64,000 nucleotides of DNA from contig NZ_JABGBN010000005.1 in NCBI RefSeq assembly GCF_013133795.1, positions 1 through 64,000 of the forward strand, given 5' to 3'. The DNA comes from Pelistega suis. GTDB taxonomy: Bacteria; Pseudomonadota; Gammaproteobacteria; Burkholderiales; Burkholderiaceae_B. The first letter of the stretch is position 1. Each line of letters begins with the position of its first letter. The notes under the pieces were generated by a model. It was given only the letters and a program-made list of their open reading frames with translations. It did not search any database and had not been told where the DNA came from. Shown here in pieces: positions 1 to 8,378 of the stretch. The position numbers were made by a program, and so were the translations under genes.

Positions 1-125
1 CTTATTTCTGTATGTAGTGTAAGCACTTAAAATAATATTTTTAGCTCATCCCGTGATAGGATGACGCCTCTCATTCCAAGCGCCCACACTTATCGGCTGT
101 TAGTTGTTAAAGAACAAAATCGAAT
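1..125 (-). promoter_or_regulatory. Leader of an rRNA operon (16S gene lies beyond the left edge)
   Basis: Read on the minus strand, bases 116-104 give TGTTCTTTAACAA, one base away from the E. coli boxA antitermination signal. It is followed by AACAGCCGATAAGTGTGGGC, a stretch I recognise from 16S leaders of Burkholderiales. The 16S gene should therefore begin just left of position 1 and be transcribed leftwards. The gene itself is not in the window, so this rests on leader similarity and on the promoter found upstream. Confidence 0.75.
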
Positions 126-209
126 TTGACATTTCAAATTCGTCTGACTGTTTTAACGAGAATTAATTGCTTAACTCAATCGTCGTTGCCGTCAGCAGCA
201 AAGAATGTA

Positions 210-239
210 ATTATGAACCAACTTACTACATTCTGTCAA
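210..239 (-). promoter_or_regulatory. Strong sigma-70 rRNA promoter (P1-like) with AT-rich UP element
   Basis: On the minus strand there is a perfect -35 TTGACA (239-234), an 18-base spacer and a -10 CATAAT (215-210). Immediately upstream (plus coordinates about 240-290) is a run of A/T tracts typical of an UP element. The promoter points at the boxA-containing leader about 100 bases downstream, as expected for an rRNA operon. Confidence 0.7.
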
Positions 240-311
240 GCATTTTTTAAAAATATTTTTAATTTATTTTTAAAACCAACCAATCAATATCTTATTTACA
301 ACATTAACTAG

Positions 312-688
312 CTTTGCTTGCCCCCCCTATCGCTTCGCTTTAAAAGCATTGCGTTAGCAGGAAAGATTTGAATTATAAACCAATCCCAAAACCTTGGCAA
401 GCTTTTTTAACAAAAACTCAAAAAAACACCCTACCCAAAAAACAACAAACATCAAAAACCAAAACGCAATTCATTGATTTAAAAAGAATTATCTCTTTTA
501 CAATATATTTGTGTTAAAAATACAACATCAAAATAATCTTTTTCTTTACCTCCCTCATTTTTTAATTCTTCCTCCTTAGAAAGATTGCTTATCTTTACAT
601 TTGTATTTATAGTTATATTCACATTCTGCAATGAAAATTACATTTTATTTCATCTAATATAACTATCTAACAGCGGAGACCACAATAT
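312..688. other. AT-rich intergenic region, no gene seen
   Basis: I see no supportable gene here. The region separates the leftward rRNA promoter from the rightward lipoprotein genes. Bases 402-465 contain no G at all on the plus strand, giving an A/C-rich tract. A promoter for the downstream lipoprotein operon should lie in the right half, but I could not pick a convincing -35/-10 pair. Confidence 0.5.
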
Positions 689-1078
689 ATGCAAATAAAA
701 ACGATAAAACTAGCCGTTTTTACGCTTCTTACGCTAACGCTTACAGCTTGCGCAAATAAACCCACTATATATTATTGGGGAAAATATCCATCCACAATAC
801 AACAAGCCTTGAGTGATCAAGCAACAGTATCTGTAGATGAGCAAATTTCGCTTATTGAAAAAGATATTCAGAATGCTAACCATACCAACAAACCTCTTCC
901 CCCAAGTATGCATGCTCATTTAGCATTGCTACTAAGCGAAGTTAACAAACTTGATCTCGCAATAAAGCATTTATTAATAGAGAAACAGCTTTTCCCTGAA
1001 TCAAGTTCTTTCGTTGATGCATTAATAACCAAACTAAAACAACGCTCACCCGCCTCACAAACTCAAACTAAAAACTAA
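689..1078 (+). CDS. DUF4810 domain lipoprotein
   Basis: A 129-residue predicted lipoprotein. The N-terminus is a short hydrophobic signal ending in lipobox LTAC, with Cys21 as the lipidated residue. The mature part begins with a YYWGKYP motif typical of DUF4810 proteins and continues as helical sequence that looks TPR-like (LALLLSEVNKLDLAIKHL). It is the first of three consecutive lipoprotein genes; the next starts 22 bases downstream behind a strong Shine-Dalgarno. In other Proteobacteria, including Neisseria, DUF4810, DUF799 and CsgG-like genes travel together. Their joint role, presumably at the outer membrane, is not established. The family call is by motif and context. Confidence 0.8.
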   Translation: MQIKTIKLAVFTLLTLTLTACANKPTIYYWGKYPSTIQQALSDQATVSVDEQISLIEKDIQNANHTNKPLPPSMHAHLALLLSEVNKLDLAIKHLLIEKQLFPESSSFVDALITKLKQRSPASQTQTKN

Positions 1079-1100
1079 TATTGTATAAAGGAGGAATATT

Positions 1101-1727
1101 ATGCGTAAATTTTATACATTCATTCTATTAGCACTTACGTCCTTAATAAGTGCATGCCAAACACCTGTTGATAAATCAGCTTTAATAAATAGCAACCCAA
1201 AATCTATTCTTATTTTGCCGATGGTGAACAACTCTACAGAAGTTAAATTCCCAGAAGCATTATTGGCCATTCAATCATCGCAGATTGTGTCTGAAGCAGG
1301 TTATTACACTTTCTCTCCTTATATTATTAAAAAATTCTTCGCGGACAATGGATACCATGAAGCACAAGAAATTCATGATATTCCCCTCGAACAACTCAGA
1401 AAAATATTTGGTGTTGATGCCGTTCTTTATCCTGTACTAGAAAACTTTGGAACCAAATACAAAGTACTACTATCTTCCTCTGGAGCAACCGTAAGCGGAA
1501 AACTTATGGATACGCATACAGGAGAAATTATTTGGAAAGACTCTGCCACAGCCGAAAAAGCCTCTGTCGGTCTTCTTGATGCACTCATCGCCCAAATAGC
1601 TGATAGCCTGACAGATACAGCATCCAATTTTTCTATTGTCGCTATCAACGACTTATTAACACCAACCCCTCAAAAAGGCTTAGCACCGGGACACCGTTCT
1701 CCAGAAAGAACGTCTACACCAAAGTAA
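1101..1727 (+). CDS. DUF799 (GNA1162-type) lipoprotein
   Basis: A 208-residue predicted lipoprotein with signal peptide and lipobox ISAC (Cys19). The ILPMVNNSTEVK segment after the signal, then a long alpha/beta domain including VDAVLYPVLENFG and GKLMDTHTGEIIWKDSA, match DUF799, the family of meningococcal antigen GNA1162. The start is well supported by AAAGGAGG spaced before ATG 1101. It is the middle gene of the DUF4810-DUF799-CsgG trio, with 21 bases to the next gene. The family resembles periplasmic components that assemble with a CsgG-like pore, so a secretion or envelope role is plausible but unproven. Confidence 0.8.
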   Translation: MRKFYTFILLALTSLISACQTPVDKSALINSNPKSILILPMVNNSTEVKFPEALLAIQSSQIVSEAGYYTFSPYIIKKFFADNGYHEAQEIHDIPLEQLRKIFGVDAVLYPVLENFGTKYKVLLSSSGATVSGKLMDTHTGEIIWKDSATAEKASVGLLDALIAQIADSLTDTASNFSIVAINDLLTPTPQKGLAPGHRSPERTSTPK

Positions 1728-1748
1728 TACATTACAGGATTAATACTC

Positions 1749-2411
1749 ATGAAAAAATACTCTCTTCTAGCAACAATCTTATCTACTTCTCTTCTCGCAG
1801 GTTGTGCTATCGAAAGTCATCGTACGGTAGAAACTCATAAAGTCGCTTCCTATCAAACAAGCTACCATGGTCCAAAATCGACTATTGCTATTGGTAAATT
1901 TACTAATCGCTCACAATATCAGCAAGGCGTATTTTCAAACGGTACTGACCGTTTAGGTAGCCAAGCCAACACTATTCTCCAAACTCATTTGCATCAAACA
2001 GGTCGCTTCTCTGTATTAGACAGAAGTAATTTGGACGAAACACAATTCGAAGCCAAGCTTAAAGGTCAACGCCAACAACTCAAAGGCGCCAAATACATCA
2101 TTACGGGTGATGTTACAGAATTCGGGCGCAAAACAACTGGTGACAAACAACTATTTGGTATTTTAGGCAGTGGTAAAACACAAACGGCCTATGCCAAAGT
2201 TAACCTGAACGTTGTCGATACACAAACAGGTGAGGTAATCTACGCATCACAGGGTGCTGGCGAATACAGTCTATCTAGTCGAGAACTTATTGGTTTTGGT
2301 AGCACCTCTGGCTATGACTCAACATTGAATGGCAAAGTACTTGAATTAGCGATTCGTGATGCCGTCAATCATCTAGTTACAGGCATCGAGCAAGGTCACT
2401 GGCATCCGTAA
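1749..2411 (+). CDS. CsgG/HfaB-family outer-membrane lipoprotein
   Basis: A 220-residue protein with signal peptide and lipobox LAGC (Cys19). The body has the CsgG-type pattern: IAIGKFTNRS near residue 45, a conserved GRFSVLDRSNLDE, YIITGDVTEFG and a late VNLNVVDTQTGEVIYASQGAGE. CsgG of the curli system is a nonameric secretion pore. This relative is encoded with DUF4810 and DUF799 lipoproteins and without curlin genes, so it probably belongs to the separate, poorly understood three-lipoprotein system. It is the last gene of the operon, with a terminator 26 bases after the stop. Confidence 0.85.
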   Translation: MKKYSLLATILSTSLLAGCAIESHRTVETHKVASYQTSYHGPKSTIAIGKFTNRSQYQQGVFSNGTDRLGSQANTILQTHLHQTGRFSVLDRSNLDETQFEAKLKGQRQQLKGAKYIITGDVTEFGRKTTGDKQLFGILGSGKTQTAYAKVNLNVVDTQTGEVIYASQGAGEYSLSSRELIGFGSTSGYDSTLNGKVLELAIRDAVNHLVTGIEQGHWHP

Positions 2412-2436
2412 TCTATCTGCTTTTTTTTCTAAATAT

Positions 2437-2490
2437 CCCCTTCATGCTTTTTTAAGATTACAATGAAGGGGTTTATTTTTACTTTTTTTA
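2437..2490 (+). terminator. Rho-independent terminator of the lipoprotein operon
   Basis: A perfect 9-bp stem CCCCTTCAT / ATGAAGGGG (2437-2445 and 2463-2471) is followed by a T-rich tract reaching 2489. The next gene starts at 2494, so the U-tract abuts its start codon. Confidence 0.85.
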
Positions 2491-2493
2491 CAA

Positions 2494-3099
2494 ATGACTG
2501 CCGCTTTTATCGCTGGTTTTTTACTCTGCTTATCGCTCATTGTTGCCATCGGCTCTCAAAACGCTTTTGTTTTAAAACAAGGTCTAAAAGAAGAGCATAT
2601 TTTCTGGATATGCTTACAATGCGCATTCTCTGATGCCTTAATCATTGCCATAGGTGTTTTTGGTTTTGGCTCGATTATCGAAAACTTTCCTTGGGCTTTA
2701 GTGGCTATTAAATATATCGGATCGGCTTTCCTGATTGTTTACGGTTTGATGCACCTACGTTCCGCCATTAAAGGAGGGCAATCACTTATCACCGAAGCGG
2801 ATGCACAAAAATCTTCCTTAAAAAAGGTGCTACTGATTACCGCTGCACTCACCTTTCTTAATCCACACGTCTATATTGATACCGTATTTATTATTGGTTC
2901 TCTAGCGACCAAATATGCCGATACCAAAATATATTTCTATTTAGGCAATATTTTGGCTTCCTTTTTATTTTTCTTCTCTCTCGGCTACGGAGCTCGTTTA
3001 TTACAGCCTATTTTCCGTAAGCCTCGTGCTTGGCAAATTCTAGACTTTATTATTTTTATTGTCATGGTCAGTATTGCCATTTCTTTATTGCTAGAATAA
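2494..3099 (+). CDS. LysE/ArgO-family amino-acid exporter
   Basis: A 201-residue inner-membrane protein with about six hydrophobic segments. GFLLCLSLIVAIGSQNAFVLKQG at the N-terminus and FLNPHVYIDTVFIIGS in the second half are hallmark LysE/ArgO motifs; members export basic amino acids such as arginine or lysine. Length matches the family (about 200 residues). The ATG directly follows the U-tract of the preceding terminator and has no recognisable Shine-Dalgarno, so a leaderless message or a downstream start is possible. It is probably a stand-alone gene. Substrate cannot be assigned from sequence. Confidence 0.85.
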   Translation: MTAAFIAGFLLCLSLIVAIGSQNAFVLKQGLKEEHIFWICLQCAFSDALIIAIGVFGFGSIIENFPWALVAIKYIGSAFLIVYGLMHLRSAIKGGQSLITEADAQKSSLKKVLLITAALTFLNPHVYIDTVFIIGSLATKYADTKIYFYLGNILASFLFFFSLGYGARLLQPIFRKPRAWQILDFIIFIVMVSIAISLLLE

Positions 3100-3141
3100 T
3101 TCAATATTTTTATACATCTTTATATCCTTAGGGGATACAAC

Positions 3142-4923
3142 ATGCCGTTTTTCGCCAATTTCAGAGCCCTTTTTATACGCTACCCTCTGGAATGCTTTTT
3201 TATCCTAACTCTCTCAATACCAACCCTCTTTCTCTCTCTCGATACATTTGAACACTATTATCACCCCTGGTTAGTCGCACCGATTGCCTTTGTTACCCTC
3301 TATCGCTTACATACCCTCCACCGTATCGCCTATTATCTGAGTGCCCTCATTCTTCCTGTTATTATGGCGTGGATAACTATCCAGCAAATTAACTTATGGA
3401 ATCACATCGCTTTTTATGCCAGCTATCTTATTGCATTATTGGTCTTCCTCTCGAAAGACTGGCGTAAAGAAAACCAGTACTATGTTCAACAGTTTCTCAA
3501 TACCCTTATTAACCTCAGTTGGGCAGGTATTGCGGCGCTGATTCTCTATACAGCATGCATGATTATCATCTTTAGTGCTGACACACTCTTACTCAATGCA
3601 GAAAATTCCCTTGAGGAAATCAACCGTCGTATTGCGCTATTTTCTACTTTTGCCGTCTTTCCGCTCTTTTTTCTCTATTTCGAAGATAAAGGTGAGGCTA
3701 CTCTCTCGCTCAACCGTTTTGCTGAAACTATTATTCGTTTTATTTTCAATCCTGCCATTCTGATTTATACAGCGATTATCTATATCTATATAGGTCGGAT
3801 TCTCATCACGGGGGAAATGCCTTCTAATAGTGTGGTGCATTTAGTATGGCCCTATTTGCTCACCGGTTTGGTAATTCAAGCATTAAACTGCTTAACTCCT
3901 AATGCCTACCCTAAAGTTCTCTCGCTATTTCGCTACCTCGTCTTAGCCCCGATTGCGCTAGTCTGGGTAGCATTAAGTATTCGTCTTTATCACTATGGAC
4001 TCACGCCTACACGCATCGTCTTATGCGCCACGATTGGTTTAACTACACTCTACTACGTACTCAATCTTTTTCAGGACAAAGTGCAGTATCGTCATTTTGC
4101 TAGCCTTGCCATTGCGATGTTGGTCTTTTTAGGCTTTATCTATCCTCCCTCAAAAATGGCGCAACAAAACCAACTCGCGCGTTTTGAAAAAAGTGTAAAA
4201 GCATTAAATCTCGTTGATGACAACAACCAACCCGTGACAAATTTTGCAGAGACACTCCAAAAAATCATCCATGGTAGTCCTGAAGCCACACAACTGGTTA
4301 TGGCAAAACATGCACTAGACTATCTAGAATATGGCGATGCAGATAAGAAGAGTTTCACAAGCCTTGAGCAGCGTTTTGGAGAAGTTAGATTAGGATTGCT
4401 TAAAGACCATTACTTTGTTGTCACAGATAAGCATGCAGACCATGTAATAAAGCTAGAGGAATCTTCTATTGAGGATTATATCGACCCTTATCCCTCGTTT
4501 AGCAGTAACAGCCTCTATCTCAACTATGACTTACAAAATTTCAAACGTCTAATCAGTCTAAGCAATGTTGAATTTCGTGTCGCCACACCATCAGACAACC
4601 ACGAAAATAACGCTTCATCGGACAATACATCAAATCAGATGGCGGAAAATACCATTGAGTTTACTTTTCCGAATAGCGATGAAAAACTACAACTCAGTGT
4701 CAATTACTCACAGCATGTCGCTGATGTGTTTACTAAACATGGTTTAGATATCCAAAAAGCCTACCCCAACAAGATTCTCAATACCCTCACTAAAGATATG
4801 CTTGAGATAGATACTCCTCGCTACTTACTCGTATTAAATAACCTTTCTTTGCAATATAGTGAAGAGAAAGGCTATGAACTATGGAGTAAACCATCAGAAC
4901 TCTTTTTGTTAGAGAAGAAATAG
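3142..4923 (+). CDS. DUF4153-type integral membrane protein
   Basis: A 593-residue protein whose first 340 residues are a series of hydrophobic helices (about ten segments), including a SAD...EEINRRIALFSTFAVFPLFFLYF stretch. The C-terminal 250 residues are soluble and hydrophilic. Layout and length resemble DUF4153 membrane proteins, whose function is unknown. The start is preceded by TTAGGGGATACAAC. It stands alone between lysE (plus) and msrA (minus). The family assignment is moderately secure and I infer no function. Confidence 0.6.
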   Translation: MPFFANFRALFIRYPLECFFILTLSIPTLFLSLDTFEHYYHPWLVAPIAFVTLYRLHTLHRIAYYLSALILPVIMAWITIQQINLWNHIAFYASYLIALLVFLSKDWRKENQYYVQQFLNTLINLSWAGIAALILYTACMIIIFSADTLLLNAENSLEEINRRIALFSTFAVFPLFFLYFEDKGEATLSLNRFAETIIRFIFNPAILIYTAIIYIYIGRILITGEMPSNSVVHLVWPYLLTGLVIQALNCLTPNAYPKVLSLFRYLVLAPIALVWVALSIRLYHYGLTPTRIVLCATIGLTTLYYVLNLFQDKVQYRHFASLAIAMLVFLGFIYPPSKMAQQNQLARFEKSVKALNLVDDNNQPVTNFAETLQKIIHGSPEATQLVMAKHALDYLEYGDADKKSFTSLEQRFGEVRLGLLKDHYFVVTDKHADHVIKLEESSIEDYIDPYPSFSSNSLYLNYDLQNFKRLISLSNVEFRVATPSDNHENNASSDNTSNQMAENTIEFTFPNSDEKLQLSVNYSQHVADVFTKHGLDIQKAYPNKILNTLTKDMLEIDTPRYLLVLNNLSLQYSEEKGYELWSKPSELFLLEKK

Positions 4924-4956
4924 GCAATTGACCTCTCTTCTAAACATTAGGCTTGT

Positions 4957-5044
4957 AAATGCACCGTTTTTATCTACTCTGCCCCCAAAGACTCCGTTCT
5001 TTAAGTCAGGGAGAGGGAGGACATCAAATAAAAGCGGTGCATTT
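4957..5044. repeat. Long-armed inverted repeat between convergent genes
   Basis: Arms of 17 bases (4957-4973 and 5028-5044; core AAATGCACCG) are reverse complements with one mismatch, separated by 54 bases. They sit between the DUF4153 gene (plus) and msrA (minus), which converge. They could form a bidirectional transcription-stop structure, but the loop is long and there is no clear U-tract on either side. Confidence 0.5.
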
Positions 5045-5055
5045 ATTTAAGCACT

Positions 5056-5577
5056 TTACTTTAATTTATCCGCATATTTCTGCATAAATTTCGCCACTTT
5101 TTGGGAAATCACCAAGGAACAATACCCTTGTTCTGGATTGCGGTCAAAGAAATCATGATGATATTCCTCTGCCGTCCAAAAAGTTGCGGCGGGGAGAATC
5201 TTGGTAACGATAGGCGCTACAAAGTTCACTTGCTGCTCTGCGATGGCTTGATGAGCCAATTGCGCTTGCTCTTCATCTTGATAAAAAATCACCGAGGCAT
5301 ACTGTGGTCCCTCATCATACCCCTGACGGTCTAAGGTGGTAGGGTCATGTGTATTAAAAAACACCTCTAATAAGGTGGCATAGCTGATTTCTTCGGGATT
5401 AAAGTCAATTTTAATTACTTCAATATGTCCAGTTGTTTTTTCCTTGACTTGGGTATAGCTCGGGTTATCAATATGCCCACCACAATACCCCGGTAACACT
5501 TGATTCACCCCGCGTAATCGTTTGAAAACAGCTTCTGTACACCAAAAACAACCGCCACCAAAGACTGCTACTGCCAT
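5056..5577 (-). CDS. msrA: Peptide methionine-S-sulfoxide reductase MsrA
   Basis: A 173-residue single-domain MsrA, which reduces methionine-S-sulfoxide in proteins and free methionine. The catalytic motif GGGCFWCTE places the active Cys at residue 10. Further family blocks are GYCGGHIDNPSYTQV, HTEVIKIDFNP-type (here HIEVIKIDFNP), FFNTHDPTTLDRQG, GPQYASVIF and AEEYHHDFF near the C-terminus. Length is usual for the short cytoplasmic form without an MsrB fusion. It diverges from lgt with 54 bases between the start codons. Confidence 0.95.
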   Translation of the reverse strand: MAVAVFGGGCFWCTEAVFKRLRGVNQVLPGYCGGHIDNPSYTQVKEKTTGHIEVIKIDFNPEEISYATLLEVFFNTHDPTTLDRQGYDEGPQYASVIFYQDEEQAQLAHQAIAEQQVNFVAPIVTKILPAATFWTAEEYHHDFFDRNPEQGYCSLVISQKVAKFMQKYADKLK

Positions 5578-5631
5578 TGTTTATCCTCTGTTAAAATTCC
5601 ATCATTATTCATCATAGTATAAAACACAATT

Positions 5632-6432
5632 ATGTTAAGTTTTCCTCAAATTGATCCTGTCGCTTTGGAACTCGGTCCTATTAAAGTCCATTGGTATGGA
5701 CTAATGTATTTGCTCGCTTTCCTTTTTGCATGGTTATTAGGTCGTTATCGTGTCAAAAAGGGCGCATTAGATATTAGTCAAGAGCGCTTTGAAGACTTAC
5801 TTTTTTACGGCATTATGGGCGTAATTCTGGGCGGTCGTCTAGGTTATGTGATTTTCTATAAACCTATGTACTACCTCTCTCATCCTCTCGAAATATTCTC
5901 AGTTTGGGACGGCGGTATGTCTTTCCATGGTGGGCTAATTGGTGTACTGATTGCCATGCTCTATTTTGCCCACAAAGAGAAAAAGACTTTTTTTCAAATT
6001 GCTGACTTTGTTGCACCACTCGTGCCTTTAGGTCTAGCAACAGGTCGTTTTGGTAACTTTATCAACGGGGAATTATGGGGCCGAGTCACCGATGTTTCTT
6101 GGGGTATAGTATTTCCAAATAGCGATGGTGCTGTACGCCATCCTTCACAACTTTATCAAATGGCACTCGAAGGGATTGCCCTATTTATTATTCTCTGGAT
6201 TTTCTCAAGTAAAAAACGCCCAACGGGTCAAGTCAGTGCGGTATTCCTTATGGGTTACGGCATCTTCCGTTTCTTAGTGGAATATACACGAGAGCCAGAT
6301 GACCATCTTGGTTTCTTAGCTCTCGGTTTCAGCATGGGTCAATGGCTGTCTTTACCCATGATTATTGCTGGTGTGATTCTATTTGTCGTTAGCGCAAAAC
6401 AATCGAACCGTCAGCCGACACAGTCACATTAA
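5632..6432 (+). CDS. lgt: Prolipoprotein diacylglyceryl transferase
   Basis: A 266-residue multi-pass inner-membrane enzyme that attaches diacylglycerol to the lipobox cysteine of prolipoproteins, the first step of lipoprotein maturation. Family blocks are [11 protein letters not shown] near residue 20, [13 protein letters not shown] at about 95-107 and the Lgt signature [16 protein letters not shown] at about 140; the C-terminal [12 protein letters not shown] follows. The window encodes several Lgt clients (the DUF4810/DUF799/CsgG trio, Pal, LolB). Its last 44 bases overlap the end of the convergent SIMPL gene. Confidence 0.96.
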   Translation: MLSFPQIDPVALELGPIKVHWYGLMYLLAFLFAWLLGRYRVKKGALDISQERFEDLLFYGIMGVILGGRLGYVIFYKPMYYLSHPLEIFSVWDGGMSFHGGLIGVLIAMLYFAHKEKKTFFQIADFVAPLVPLGLATGRFGNFINGELWGRVTDVSWGIVFPNSDGAVRHPSQLYQMALEGIALFIILWIFSSKKRPTGQVSAVFLMGYGIFRFLVEYTREPDDHLGFLALGFSMGQWLSLPMIIAGVILFVVSAKQSNRQPTQSH

Positions 6433-7114
6433 CCTTACCACTCGATAACTCTACGGTATCTGCTGAATAGGATTTGGCAGATGCCGCTACACCCGCTGCA
6501 CGCAACATACGTGTATCTTGACCGGCATTCATATCCAAACGCACGCTTTCGATACGATAATCCTGATGACCAAATGCTTTTGTGGTTGCCTGTGCTTTTT
6601 CTCGGAAAGCTTCAGCTGCCTTAGTGATTAGACTACTCTCCACTTTCTTTTTAGCCTCATCCGATAAGAAAAAACGAATGCCGTCTAAGGTCATATGCTC
6701 TTTGGTCGCAGCAATAAACTCTCGGGCTTTTTCAAAGTTTTTAGTTGTTACTACCACTTCACCTCGCATTTCCCACAAGATATTTTTACCTTTTTCACCT
6801 GCGCTCCAAAAACCATAATCACCATTAGCGACAACTAAATCCTTATCCGCTTTACCTTTTTCAATCACCGCATTAATGGCTTTATTTAACTCTTCTGTGA
6901 GTGCTTGTTGATTCTCACCTGATAACTGCTTAGACAAAGTAAAACGAACCATATCCGCATCCACTTCTTCTTGTACTGAAGCTACTAGATAAATCGTGGT
7001 ATCTTTTTTAACGGTGGCTGTTGTGTTGTCTGTGGTTACTTGAGCGATAGCTGGTGCTTGCCATAAAGCAAAAGACATAGCACTTAACGCAAATAAACGT
7101 TGGATAGTAGACAT
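6389..7114 (-). CDS. SIMPL-domain (YggE/DUF541-like) periplasmic protein
   Basis: A 241-residue secreted protein with a signal peptide cleaved after about AIA-Q (residue 24). The mature part has the SIMPL/DUF541 pattern: a beta-strand start [20 protein letters not shown], then helices with [18 protein letters not shown], and a late [17 protein letters not shown] followed by a C-terminal beta tail. Relatives such as YggE and Brucella BP26 are periplasmic, and YggE is linked to reduced oxidative damage. The last 44 bases overlap lgt on the opposite strand, so the two transcripts are complementary at their 3' ends. Confidence 0.8.
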   Translation of the reverse strand: MSTIQRLFALSAMSFALWQAPAIAQVTTDNTTATVKKDTTIYLVASVQEEVDADMVRFTLSKQLSGENQQALTEELNKAINAVIEKGKADKDLVVANGDYGFWSAGEKGKNILWEMRGEVVVTTKNFEKAREFIAATKEHMTLDGIRFFLSDEAKKKVESSLITKAAEAFREKAQATTKAFGHQDYRIESVRLDMNAGQDTRMLRAAGVAASAKSYSADTVELSSGKVNVTVSADGSIVLR

Positions 7115-7295
7115 AGCATACTCCCTGAAAATAAATAAGATAACCGGATATTACCCCGATTTATTTCACAGCGTAAGCCCTCCTCGTTAAAGCTTTGTAA
7201 ACTTGTCCATTAGAAAAATTTCAATAGACTTCTGCATTCATGTTTACAAAAAACAGACAACCGCACTTTTTATACATAGCACAATAAAAGCACAT

Positions 7296-7322
7296 AAAAA
7301 AAGCGAGCCTATTGGCTCGCTT
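7296..7322 (-). terminator. Terminator of the 6S RNA transcript
   Basis: On the minus strand a 9-bp stem AAGCGAGCC / GGCTCGCTT with a 4-base loop is followed by a run of seven U (plus-strand A run 7296-7302). It lies directly after the 3' end of the 6S RNA. Confidence 0.85.
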
Positions 7323-7515
7323 TGAAGAGGATGCCCCGCCTGTAGCGTCAAGGTCGGCACCTCGAACCCTAAAGTTCAAAGTCGGTGGACTGGAATAAAG
7401 CTTCGGGTTCATCGCTAAACGACAATCGCTCCCACTTTACTGATTTACCACCTTGTGCCATACGCATAGGTAAGAGATGAATGACCAAGGTCACGACTAC
7501 CGCAGGGCAAAACAG
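7323..7515 (-). ncRNA. ssrS: 6S RNA
   Basis: 6S RNA binds the sigma-70 RNA polymerase holoenzyme by mimicking an open promoter. On the minus strand the segment just after zapA starts with TGCCCTGC...GTAG and ends with CTAC...GCGGGGCA; these pair as a closing stem (7509-7502 with 7339-7332, and 7500-7497 with 7345-7342). Near the 3' end it carries GAACTTTAGGGTTCGAGG, like the GAACCAAGGGTTCAAGG hairpin of E. coli 6S. The position directly downstream of zapA is the classical location. The exact ends are estimated, with the terminator immediately following. Confidence 0.88.
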
Positions 7516-7524
7516 GTAAAAATA

Positions 7525-7833
7525 TTAGATAGCTTTCAAATCATCTATGCTACTATCCAACATCGCATTAATTTCGTTTATTTTACTCTGGAAATCACCA
7601 AATTGTACACCCTTAAATGGTCCATCTCCAGACTCCATACTCATAATATCTGAAGCTAATTTAATACTAGCCATAATCGCAATTCGCTCAAGACTAAGAT
7701 TAGGAGCAGACTCTTTAATGGATTGCATTAATTGGTCAGCATGTTGAACAGCCGCGAGTAATTTAGCTTTTTCGGCACTACTAACGCTTAAAGTGAGATT
7801 ACGATCCAGAATATTAACTTCTACGCGTTCCAT
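7525..7833 (-). CDS. zapA: Cell division protein ZapA
   Basis: A 102-residue cytoplasmic protein that bundles FtsZ filaments at the division ring. The N-terminal MERVEVNILDRNLTLSVSSAEKAKLLAAVQHADQLM-type segment and SLERIAIMASIKLASDIM are typical of ZapA, followed by a short coiled-coil tail. Length matches the family (about 105). It follows the coiled-coil gene by 3 bases and is followed by 6S RNA, the widely conserved zapA-ssrS arrangement. Confidence 0.93.
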   Translation of the reverse strand: MERVEVNILDRNLTLSVSSAEKAKLLAAVQHADQLMQSIKESAPNLSLERIAIMASIKLASDIMSMESGDGPFKGVQFGDFQSKINEINAMLDSSIDDLKAI

Positions 7834-7836
7834 CTC

Positions 7837-8229
7837 TTACTCCCCTTTCTCAATACTATTGGTTGGCAAATTCTCCAATACATGGGCTACACGATTACGC
7901 ACAGACTGTGTATGATGGCGCCAGTTTTCGATATCTGCTTTCGCTTTAGCCAAAGCATCTTCCAAGATATTCACTTGGGTTGTTAAGGATTGCACCTGCT
8001 CGCGTAATGTCGCATTCTCAGACTGCACCGTCTCTGTTTGTGATACCAAATCAGAACTTAATGCAGCAACTTTTGTCTCTTGCTCTGATAGCTGTTCACG
8101 CAAAGCACTCTCTGATGCCTCGACGGTTTCTAAACGAGCTAATAAACTGGTTCGCTCCGCTAATAAACGACGACTCATTTCGACGACTTGCGCTACACGG
8201 ACAGCAACTTGGTCTAGTTCTTGCAACAT
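7837..8229 (-). CDS. Coiled-coil protein next to zapA (ZapB-like?)
   Basis: A 130-residue, almost entirely helical protein rich in Leu, Glu, Gln and Ser, with heptad-like spacing from about residue 20 to 105 (RLETVEASESALREQLSEQE...). It has no signal peptide. It starts the two-gene unit with zapA, 3 bases apart. Many Proteobacteria encode a small coiled-coil protein just before zapA, and a ZapB-like divisome role is a reasonable inference. Low-complexity coiled coils make homology weak evidence, so I leave the symbol empty. Confidence 0.65.
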   Translation of the reverse strand: MLQELDQVAVRVAQVVEMSRRLLAERTSLLARLETVEASESALREQLSEQETKVAALSSDLVSQTETVQSENATLREQVQSLTTQVNILEDALAKAKADIENWRHHTQSVRNRVAHVLENLPTNSIEKGE

Positions 8230-8378
8230 AAGCTTTTAATAGATAAAGTGAATGAAAAAAGTTTATCGACAGGGTAAACTTAGCTAAAGGTTCATTTTAC
8301 CTTGCTTTTATAAAAATAAACCTTTTTCTAGAATTATTTCAAGATTTATTTCACCGCATTACACAAGGAAAATCTGCT

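Noticed and set aside
126-311. 61-codon open frame on the plus strand
   Set aside because: It runs antisense through the rRNA leader and its promoter and UP element, has no ribosome site and an unlikely composition.
7260-7268. ACCGCACTT, complement of the Pasteurellaceae DNA-uptake word AAGTGCGGT
   Set aside because: I noticed it only once in 64 kb; uptake words occur about once per kilobase in genomes that use them, so it is chance.
7221-7412. 63-codon open frame on the minus strand
   Set aside because: It overlaps the 3' half of 6S RNA and its terminator and is not protein-like.
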